Position numbers and translations under genes: made by a program
NCBI GenBank assembly: GCA_017528205.1
Contig: JAFXPE010000021.1
Span: 1-42,248 of the forward strand
Direction of reading: 5' to 3'
Length of the DNA: 42,248 nt
Source: Alphaproteobacteria bacterium
GTDB taxonomy: Bacteria; Pseudomonadota; Alphaproteobacteria; RF32; CAG-239
The notes under the pieces: model-generated
Databases searched by the model: none
Told to the model about the DNA's origin: nothing
What the model saw: the letters and a program-made list of their open reading frames with translations, nothing else
Shown: positions 18,165 to 24,426 of the stretch, one piece after another
Position numbering within the stretch: the stretch's first letter is position 1
Layout: each line of letters begins with the position of its first letter

Positions 18165-18567
18165 CAATAGAGAATTATTAAGGTAAGCATTTAAATCCTG
18201 GCGAGGAATTTTGGCTTTACCGAGTGTTAGTTAACGGACCGGATTATTCGCAACAGACAACAGAATATCCGTTTGGTCCAAAATCATGAACTCAATATGA
18301 ACAAATCACCTCCCAAACAATTATTTTAACAGGATTTCTTTTTTGCGTATTGCTTAGGTACCTGTTCCCCGTTTTTCGGAAGTAAGGCAAACGCACTTTT
18401 GTCGGAATTCGTTAACAGCTCGCGCTTTAACTTGAAACGACCTAAAACAGCAACCGGTTTCTAACCAAGACATAGTATTTGACCATGCGGGTTGGTTGCC
18501 CCCTTTAAAGATGGTTCAAACCCGGCTTACGTTCTCGCATGCAGAACAATAGTAAGCCGGTTTTTTT
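18165..18567 (+). ncRNA. Candidate structured RNA of about 400 nt, family not identified
   Basis: The stretch between alr and the next gene has a consensus promoter, no convincing protein frame (one 10-codon frame at 18297) and a strong intrinsic terminator. Several helices are visible: GGTAAGC (18182-18188) with GCTTTACC (18214-18221); GGACC+GGATTATTC (18236-18249) with GAATATCC...GGTCC (18263-18279); TGCGT (18344-18348) with ACGCA (18391-18395); GCAACC (18450-18455) with GGTTGC (18494-18499). AACAGG (18328-18333) can pair with CCTGTT (18361-18366), crossing the TGCGT helix as a possible pseudoknot. Short matches to RNase P RNA conserved strings (GCAACAGA, AAGGCAAA, AACCCGGCTTA) occur in order, but the defining P4 pairing is not found. 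It could be a very divergent known RNA, a leader for the 18639 gene, or new. Confidence 0.6.
18518..18567 (+). terminator. Terminator of the candidate RNA
   Basis: CCGGCTTAC (18522-18530) pairs with GTAAGCCGG (18552-18560); an inner GTTCT/AGAAC extends the stem. Seven T residues follow (18561-18567). CGGGTT (18488-18493) could instead pair with AACCCG (18519-18524), partly competing with the terminator stem. Confidence 0.85.
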
Positions 18568-18592
18568 GTTTAAATTTTACCCCGATGATTGC

Positions 18593-18621
18593 TTGACAAA
18601 AAAACTAAAAGGCATTAGTAT
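18593..18621 (+). promoter_or_regulatory. Promoter of the 18639 gene
   Basis: TTGACA (18593-18598), 17-base spacer, TAGTAT (18616-18621). It lies after the RNA terminator, so the protein gene is transcribed independently of the RNA. A GGTGAGG ribosome site precedes ATG 18639. Confidence 0.65.
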
Positions 18622-18638
18622 ATGAAGGTGAGGTAAAA

Positions 18639-20321
18639 ATGGCTTTGAAAAATAAAATCCGCAGATATATGCACAAAATGCGTATAACAGCGTTGGCAAC
18701 AGCGATTGCCGGCGTGTCGGTTTTGGGCGGAATGATGCCTAAAGATTCCTCCAAACAGGCCAAAACTTTAAAAACGGAGCAAACTCTCAAAGATTCTGCT
18801 GTTAAGGCTTCTTTGCCGCAAGTTAAAAATCCGGTGTTGGAAATTGCTTATCATACCGACACTTTAGAAAAAGCCTCCAGCACTTTGCTGATGTATTTGA
18901 ACGGTACCATTACTCGCTATTATCTTGAAAATAACAACAGTTACAGAATGCAAATGCCGTATTTTGCCCATGAAGAATGGCATCATCACAATGATGAAAG
19001 CGGCTATCGGAAAAAATACTATCTTTCTCCGTTGGAATATTATAAATTGTGTATGCACGACGAAATTTCCGCCAATATGGCGGCTTTGCTGACGGCTCGC
19101 TATGAATATTTGGCCGCACCGAACAAAGCAGAGCGGCAAAAGATAATCGCTTTTTATAAGAACACTTATCTGAAGTTTTATTTTGAAGCGGTAGAGGCCG
19201 GAAAAGTCAAGCCGGCCAGCGGCAAAAAGAAAGATATAGAAGCAGAGCGCAAGTTTATTGCCAACGGCACCCGCGATATGTGGATGCAAAAATATTCCAA
19301 TCACTATTCACCGATGACTTACAGAATGTTGCAACGCTATGTGGACAGATTGGGCTTGGTTGAAGACAGCAAAAAGAATTATCAACACCTTTTGAAACAC
19401 ATGTATACCATCGGAGGGGTAAATTTTGCCCAATATTTTGATGAGGACATATATCCCAAAGATGACAAAGTACGTTTGGCAGAACAGTTGCGAACGGTTA
19501 AAAGTTTGCGCTCCGGCGGTTTGGAATTTATGAATAATGTCAACAACAGCTATTCTTTAATGCAAGAAGTCGGCATTGGGAACACCGTTGAGGCCTATCA
19601 GCATCTTTTAATATCTTCGCAACTCAAATATATGTTGCGTCATAAAACGACCGAAGAACTTGCTCAAAACCCGCAGTTGATTAACTTGAGCTTTATTAAA
19701 ATAATGAATGACGTACACCGTGACAAAAGTTTCAGCAAAGCAGTTTTGAACTATCCTTTGGTAGCGGCAGACAGATTTAACCTTAAGGCAAGCAAAGCGG
19801 ATTATGATGGAGTTTTGCGAAAAATGTATACCTTCAAAGGGGTGGATATGTTGGCGCTGATTAAGGATTTTGAACATACAGCGTTACCTGTTCGTTCTCG
19901 ATTCGATAATTTTGTTTATGATAATTTTCAGCCGTTTTATATGTCGCCGATGGCCTTGGCTTATTTGGATAAGGCCGCTAAAGCCGGAGCCGGCGAAACC
20001 ATCAGATTCCCGTTTAAGCTGTCGCGAACAAAGCCGGAAGAAAAGGCCGAAGAACAAGACGAGCCGCAGCGTAAAAAAGCGCGCTCGGGGCCGCTTCAAT
20101 ATTTGCGCATTCCGAATTTACGCGAACCGCTTTTGACTGCGGCAACAAAAGAAGATTATTTACAAGTTATGGAGTGTATGCGCGATTTTGCCAGTTATCC
20201 GCAAGTGCTGAAAGAATGTAACACTCCGGCGCAGGAAAAATATTTGCAACAGCACAAAGAAAGCCGCGACAGTTTGTTGCTCTTAAGGCCGAAAGGCACA
20301 AAGTCTTCTTCCGAGCGTTAA
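18639..20321 (+). CDS. Exported or anchored protein with an HEEWH putative zinc-peptidase motif
   Basis: 560 residues. A basic N-terminus and hydrophobic stretch (about 14-33) resemble a signal peptide or anchor. FAHEEWHHHND holds an HExxH motif (His111, Glu112, His115), and 27 residues later HDEISANMAAL offers Glu142 as a possible third ligand, as in gluzincin-type peptidases. I infer a metallopeptidase-like fold; the rest (about 150-560, helical, Tyr-rich, with a charged linker EEKAEEQDEPQRKKARSG near 460-480) matches no family I recognise. It has its own promoter and follows the candidate RNA. No terminator for it is evident on the plus strand. Confidence 0.7.
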   Translation: MALKNKIRRYMHKMRITALATAIAGVSVLGGMMPKDSSKQAKTLKTEQTLKDSAVKASLPQVKNPVLEIAYHTDTLEKASSTLLMYLNGTITRYYLENNNSYRMQMPYFAHEEWHHHNDESGYRKKYYLSPLEYYKLCMHDEISANMAALLTARYEYLAAPNKAERQKIIAFYKNTYLKFYFEAVEAGKVKPASGKKKDIEAERKFIANGTRDMWMQKYSNHYSPMTYRMLQRYVDRLGLVEDSKKNYQHLLKHMYTIGGVNFAQYFDEDIYPKDDKVRLAEQLRTVKSLRSGGLEFMNNVNNSYSLMQEVGIGNTVEAYQHLLISSQLKYMLRHKTTEELAQNPQLINLSFIKIMNDVHRDKSFSKAVLNYPLVAADRFNLKASKADYDGVLRKMYTFKGVDMLALIKDFEHTALPVRSRFDNFVYDNFQPFYMSPMALAYLDKAAKAGAGETIRFPFKLSRTKPEEKAEEQDEPQRKKARSGPLQYLRIPNLREPLLTAATKEDYLQVMECMRDFASYPQVLKECNTPAQEKYLQQHKESRDSLLLLRPKGTKSSSER

Positions 20322-20337
20322 AAAAATACCTTTCCAC

Positions 20338-20378
20338 CGCAAAAAAAATTGCCGCTTTGCAAATGCAAAAACGGCAAC
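20338..20378 (-). terminator. Terminator of the SIMPL-domain gene
   Basis: On the minus strand TTGCCG...TTTGC and GCAAA...CGGCAA form a long hairpin (20349-20377), followed by eight T residues (A-run 20341-20348). The T-tract polarity assigns it to the minus-strand gene ending at 20404. Confidence 0.75.
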
Positions 20379-20403
20379 TGAAACAGCGTAAAATATAAGC
20401 TTT

Positions 20404-21117
20404 TTAATCTTCGAGCATATATTCCACGGTAGAAACAACGCGTACGCGCTTTTCGATTTGTCCGGCCTCATAAGTGTTGGCATCATCACGCGCCTGAATG
20501 GAGAACACGCCCTGATTGGCCTTATTGATTTTGCCGACTTTACTGCCGCTGTTGCGCGCAAATTCCAAAGCCGCTTCTTTGGCGTTTTCGGTGGCCGATT
20601 TCAGCATTTCCGGCTTAATATCGTTAAGCTTTGTAAAGTAATAAGAGGCCGATTGGTTGCTGAAAATAATTCCTTTGGCGATAAGTTCGTTACTTTGCGA
20701 CATAGCCTGTGAAATCTGATATACTTTCGGCGAACGAACAAAAATCGTCTGCGTCAAAATAAAGCGGGTAGTTTCGGCCGCATTGCTGTCGCGATACGGG
20801 TTAGCCAGCAAATCGTTGGTTTCGATTCTGCCAACGTGGATTTCATCATCCGTAAACTGTTGTGCCGCCAAAAATTTGACGATCTCCTCGGCTTGTCTGT
20901 TGATTTGGCGCTGTGCCAAATTCAAATCATTGCCGCTGACGGTAAATTGAATATTCCACAATCCCATATCGGCAACCACATCTTTTTCGGCCAAGCCTTT
21001 AACCGTAACCGAGCGAAAATCGGCGTGGGTTTTGTAATAGTAATACCCCGGACAAAAACCGCCGGCGGTTATACCCAAAGCAATCAATAAAGCAGGGATA
21101 ATTTTTGAATTTTCCAT
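20404..21117 (-). CDS. SIMPL (DUF541) domain protein, membrane-anchored
   Basis: 237 residues from ATG 21117, chosen for its AAAGGAG ribosome site; the frame extends 14 residues upstream. A short N-terminal hydrophobic segment (about 5-24) precedes a periplasmic SIMPL domain: SVTVKGLAEKDVVADMGLWN, a helical region (LAQRQINRQAEEIVKFL), VGRIETND, and the terminal VRVVSTVEYML. SIMPL/26-kDa periplasmic immunogenic proteins are widespread, with roles suggested in oxidative stress and channel-like assembly, but the biochemical function is not settled. It is monocistronic with its own terminator. Confidence 0.88.
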   Translation of the reverse strand: MENSKIIPALLIALGITAGGFCPGYYYYKTHADFRSVTVKGLAEKDVVADMGLWNIQFTVSGNDLNLAQRQINRQAEEIVKFLAAQQFTDDEIHVGRIETNDLLANPYRDSNAAETTRFILTQTIFVRSPKVYQISQAMSQSNELIAKGIIFSNQSASYYFTKLNDIKPEMLKSATENAKEAALEFARNSGSKVGKINKANQGVFSIQARDDANTYEAGQIEKRVRVVSTVEYMLED

Positions 21118-21145
21118 TTTATACTCCTTTAAAATATTTGTTAAG

Positions 21146-21177
21146 TTGACAATAATCATCTAATCGACTAAAGTCAA
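21146..21177. promoter_or_regulatory. Overlapping divergent promoters
   Basis: Plus strand: TTGACA (21146-21151), 17 bases, TAAAGT (21169-21174), reading to the 21205 gene. Minus strand: TTGACT (21172-21177), 17 bases, TATTGT (21149-21154), reading to the SIMPL gene. Each -35 overlaps the other's -10, and the ends form the inverted repeat GTTGAC/GTCAAC. Confidence 0.5.
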
Positions 21178-21204
21178 CATCAATAAAAAACAAAGGAACA
21201 AAAA

Positions 21205-21543
21205 ATGGAATCACCGTCAACCGAACTGGAAATGTTTTCGCCCCTGCTGATTTTGCAATATATCCGCCTGATGAGCGTCGGCATGTATTACAAAACCGAG
21301 GGCAACGCCAAAAGTGTCAAGTTTAAAATCAGCGCCGAAGATTATGAACGCTTAATGCAAGAGCCGTTGCAAACCGCGCTGATTGGCATTGAAACGCATT
21401 TTGAAAACGGTATTCTGACCGCGACGCCGAGCGCAAAATGTTTGGAGCGTTACGAGCATAAAGTGATGAAAGAAAGCGTGTTGCAATATATGGATTGCTA
21501 CGGCAAGCGCTATGCCAACTATATTGCTTTGGCCGAAGATTGA
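21205..21543 (+). CDS. Hypothetical protein, 112 residues
   Basis: A small soluble protein without a signal peptide or membrane segment (MESPSTELEMFSPLLILQYI at the start). It is mixed alpha/beta, with two Cys (CLERYEH and MDCYGKRY). The ATG has an AAAGGAAC ribosome site. It is divergent from the SIMPL gene with shared promoter DNA, and 110 bases upstream of the STAS gene, which has its own promoter. No family recognised; coding is supported by the ribosome site and codon usage like its neighbours. Confidence 0.7.
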   Translation: MESPSTELEMFSPLLILQYIRLMSVGMYYKTEGNAKSVKFKISAEDYERLMQEPLQTALIGIETHFENGILTATPSAKCLERYEHKVMKESVLQYMDCYGKRYANYIALAED

Positions 21544-21593
21544 GGCTTATATCAAATATGATAAAATATCTGCGGCAAAAGTTTTTCTTTTTA

Positions 21594-21621
21594 TTGACTT
21601 AACAAGCAAGTTTGTTATAAT
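21594..21621 (+). promoter_or_regulatory. Promoter of the STAS/phosphatase operon with palindrome in the spacer
   Basis: TTGACT (21594-21599), 16 bases, TATAAT (21616-21621). The spacer contains a perfect inverted repeat TAACAA (21600-21605) / TTGTTA (21612-21617) around a 6-base centre, the place where a repressor, or an activator that twists the promoter, would bind. Confidence 0.65.
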
Positions 21622-21653
21622 TTTTTCAATCTGATAAAATGAAAGGGAAGGTA

Positions 21654-21947
21654 ATGGAAGTAAATATTGAAAGAAACGGCGACAAAATGGTGTGCTCCAT
21701 TATGGGGCGTATTGATACCAGCAGCGCGCCGGAATTGATTGAAAAGATTGATTTCGTGAATTTAAAAGAATTGATTTTTGATATGCAAGACGTTGATTAT
21801 GTGTTTTCTGCCGGCTTGCGGGTATTTTTGCAGGCCCAAAAAATCATTAATGCCAACGGCGGCAGCATGAAGTTGATAAATGTGCAACCGGCGGTAAAGG
21901 AAATATTTGAAATCGTAGGATTTTCAAGCATTATGGATATTGAGTAG
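21654..21947 (+). CDS. STAS-domain anti-sigma-factor antagonist-like protein
   Basis: 97 residues from ATG 21654, preceded by AGGGAAGG; an in-frame ATG at 21639 is probably not used. It is a single STAS domain: a beta strand (KMVCSIMGRIDTSSAPEL), ELIFDMQDVDYV, and the switch loop FSAGLRVFL, where Ser52 is the expected phosphorylation site (SpoIIAA/RsbV type). In partner switching the dephosphorylated protein binds the kinase and frees its target. It is 2 bases upstream of a gene that combines the phosphatase and a kinase-like domain, so both antagonists of its phosphorylation state are next door. Confidence 0.9.
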   Translation: MEVNIERNGDKMVCSIMGRIDTSSAPELIEKIDFVNLKELIFDMQDVDYVFSAGLRVFLQAQKIINANGGSMKLINVQPAVKEIFEIVGFSSIMDIE

Positions 21948-21949
21948 CA

Positions 21950-24295
21950 ATGTTTCAAAGATGGCGCAAGTGGTTTAGACGACGCTCGCTCACCTTCAGA
22001 TTGGGGGCGAGTATTTCACTTTGCATATTTATAGGAGCAATTGCTTTTTGGATATGTATTGCCGAACACACGCGCCCGATTATCCGCTCTCATATCGAAG
22101 AGTTGGCAAGGCATCCGCTGTATGATGTGGCTTCAGAAATTCAGTCATCGGTGTGGGATGCCGAAAACGTTGCCACAACCATGAAAAACACCCTCAAAGA
22201 GCTGAAAAGCACCGATGTCGGGATGATGCGCAATCTCTTAAATTCGGCTTTGCAAACCTTGATTCAAGAAGAAAACGATGTGGCGCACGCTTGGGTTTAT
22301 GTGTTTGAAAACGAAAACGAAGATGTTACTCAGGGTACAATGTATTCCGGAGTAATAAAAGACGGTAAATTTCAGTTCAAAAACAGCGAAATTACAGATT
22401 TTTATTCCTTATATCCGTGGTTTAAAGAAGTACCGAAGGAAGAAAGCGAGTTTTGGTCCGATCCGTATTATGCCCGCGATTTTTCCGGAGAAATATTGGT
22501 TACAACCTGTTTAATACCGTTCAAATTTTTAGGTTCCGAGAAATATAACGGCTTGGTATCCGTGTCGCTGGATGTGGAATCGTTGTACAGTTATCTCGAT
22601 GAATTTGAAACTCACACTGTAGGCAAGTTTATGGTGACTACCGGCAAGGGAGATATAGTCAGACATCCGATTAAAGAATTGCAGGGCAAAAACATATTGG
22701 AAGTTGCTTCGGAGAAAAATTCTCCCGAGCTGACCAAAATCGGCGAAGATTTTCACAACGGCGTTACCGGAAGTATCGAGCTTCCGGCTTCAACCGTTTA
22801 TGATTCCGCTTCCATATTGTTTTATACCCCGATTCGCGATTTGAAATGGGGAGTCGGACTGGTATTTTCTAAAAGAGATTTTGCCGAGCCGGTACGTTAT
22901 TTGCAAATAAAAGCCATACTTTCTTTATTGTTTGGAATGATTGTGCTGCTGATTTTGGTTAATATTATATGTCATCGCTCCACCAAACCGCTGTTGGAGT
23001 TGAGTAAAATTGCCGTACAATACGGTGAAGGAAATTTTGAGGCGGAATTGCCGAATATTGATTCCAAAGATGAAATCGGCACCATGAACATGGCTTTCCG
23101 CCGAATGCGTGATAACTTGCTTAAATATATTGATTTGGTGCGTACAGCCGCATCAGATAAGCAACGCACACGAAGCGAACTGGAAATTGCTCAGCAGATT
23201 CAGCTTTCGGCATTGCCGGTAAATTTTCCGGTTCATCGGGCATTTGAAATTTATGCTATGATGACGGCCGCCAAAAAGGTTGGCGGAGATTTCTATGACT
23301 TTTTCTTTGTGGATGAAGACCATTTTGCCATGGTAATTGCCGATGTTTCCGGCAAGGGAATTCCGGCGGCGTTGTATATGATGAACGCCAAAGCGCTGAT
23401 TCGCAGCACGGCCAAAACCGGAGCTCCGGTTTCTAAGGTGTTTTTCAAAGTAAACAATGAATTGTGCCGCGGCGGCGCCAATATGTTCGTGACCGCCTTT
23501 ATGGCCGTATTAAACATTAAAACCGGCGAGCTGGATTTTGTAAACGCCGGCCACAATCAGCCGTTTTATCGCAACGCTGACGGCTATCGCAAAGTTGAAG
23601 TTAAGCGCAACATGGTGTTGGGCGGTTTGGAAAATATCAAGTTTGAAGCCGAAACCTTGCAAATGGCGTCCGGTGACCGGCTGTTCTTGTATACCGATGG
23701 CGTAAACGAGGCACAAAACAATAAGGGCGAATTTTATGGCGACGAGCGCTTGCTAAATATTTTGAATCAGGATTTGCAATCGCCGTTTGATGCCTTGAAT
23801 CAGGTGAAAAACGATGTGGCGGAATTTACGCAAGGAGCCGAACAATCTGATGATTTAACCATGTTGGAAATTTTGTTTTGCCAAGCACCGGAAGGAACTT
23901 TTGTTACGGAGGCACAAGTTAAAAATGTGGACAAAGTCCTCGGATTTGTTGAACAAGATGTGATTAAAAACAAAATTTCTAAGGAAAATCAATCCAAAAT
24001 AATGATTATTACCGAAGAAGTGTTTTCCAATATTGCTCAATATGCCTATCGCAAAACCGGTATGGCCAGAATAACGACCAAATTAACGGACGGAATTTAT
24101 TATTTGCGCTTTACGGATAACGGCCCGGAATATAATCCGCAGGAAACCGCGGCTCCGGATTTGACTAAACCGATAGACGAACGCTCTATCGGAGGATTGG
24201 GGATATTTTTGGTGAAGAAAATGGCGGATAAGCTGGAATATCACCGCGAAAACGGGCAGAACATCTTAACCATCGGCGTTAAGGTTAAGGACTAG
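21950..24295 (+). CDS. Sensor protein: extracytoplasmic domain, HAMP, SpoIIE-type PP2C phosphatase and HATPase kinase-like domain
   Basis: 781 residues. A first membrane helix (about 17-37) is followed by a periplasmic sensing region (about 40-320, Cache-like by arrangement), a second helix (about 324-343), a HAMP linker (about 344-397), then ELEIAQQIQLSALP leading into a PP2C phosphatase with KKVGGDFYDFF, IADVSGKGIPAALYM, NAGHNQPF and YTDGVNEA. The C-terminus (about 655-781) is a GHKL ATPase domain resembling RsbW/SpoIIAB, with an N-box EEVFSNIAQYAY, a G1 DNGP and a G2 GGLGIFLVKKMAD. One polypeptide could thus both dephosphorylate and phosphorylate the adjacent STAS protein in response to an external signal. 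The downstream target (sigma factor or other) is not encoded nearby. Confidence 0.9.
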   Translation: MFQRWRKWFRRRSLTFRLGASISLCIFIGAIAFWICIAEHTRPIIRSHIEELARHPLYDVASEIQSSVWDAENVATTMKNTLKELKSTDVGMMRNLLNSALQTLIQEENDVAHAWVYVFENENEDVTQGTMYSGVIKDGKFQFKNSEITDFYSLYPWFKEVPKEESEFWSDPYYARDFSGEILVTTCLIPFKFLGSEKYNGLVSVSLDVESLYSYLDEFETHTVGKFMVTTGKGDIVRHPIKELQGKNILEVASEKNSPELTKIGEDFHNGVTGSIELPASTVYDSASILFYTPIRDLKWGVGLVFSKRDFAEPVRYLQIKAILSLLFGMIVLLILVNIICHRSTKPLLELSKIAVQYGEGNFEAELPNIDSKDEIGTMNMAFRRMRDNLLKYIDLVRTAASDKQRTRSELEIAQQIQLSALPVNFPVHRAFEIYAMMTAAKKVGGDFYDFFFVDEDHFAMVIADVSGKGIPAALYMMNAKALIRSTAKTGAPVSKVFFKVNNELCRGGANMFVTAFMAVLNIKTGELDFVNAGHNQPFYRNADGYRKVEVKRNMVLGGLENIKFEAETLQMASGDRLFLYTDGVNEAQNNKGEFYGDERLLNILNQDLQSPFDALNQVKNDVAEFTQGAEQSDDLTMLEILFCQAPEGTFVTEAQVKNVDKVLGFVEQDVIKNKISKENQSKIMIITEEVFSNIAQYAYRKTGMARITTKLTDGIYYLRFTDNGPEYNPQETAAPDLTKPIDERSIGGLGIFLVKKMADKLEYHRENGQNILTIGVKVKD

Positions 24296-24305
24296 GTTAA
24301 CAATA

Positions 24306-24372
24306 AGCCGCGATTGCACTGCGTGAGCAGAGATTATCACGGAAGTTGCAAGGCAACTTCCTCATAATGACA
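24306..24372. repeat. Palindromic intergenic element, probably a dispersed repeat
   Basis: The core is a perfect hairpin GGAAGTTGC (24341-24349) / GCAACTTCC (24353-24361) with a 3-base loop, plus a smaller CTGC/GCAG hairpin (24319-24330). On the minus strand the flanks read GTCATTATGAGG... and ...GATAATCTC, resembling the short dispersed repeats seen between genes in many bacterial genomes. It lies between the convergent ends of the phosphatase gene and recG and may also end both transcripts. Confidence 0.5.
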
Positions 24373-24426
24373 GTCTTTTTCTTCTCTGCCGTCATTTATT
24401 ATCTTGAAAAAAAGTTACAGCCCTTT

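Noticed and set aside
18165..18567. The RNA region as a tmRNA (ssrA), one-piece or permuted
   Set aside because: GGTTTCTAAC and GGTTCAAACCC superficially resemble tRNA-like-domain strings and GCAAACGC resembles a resume region, but there is no CCA end, no acceptor pairing and no tag frame ending in Ala-Ala before a stop.
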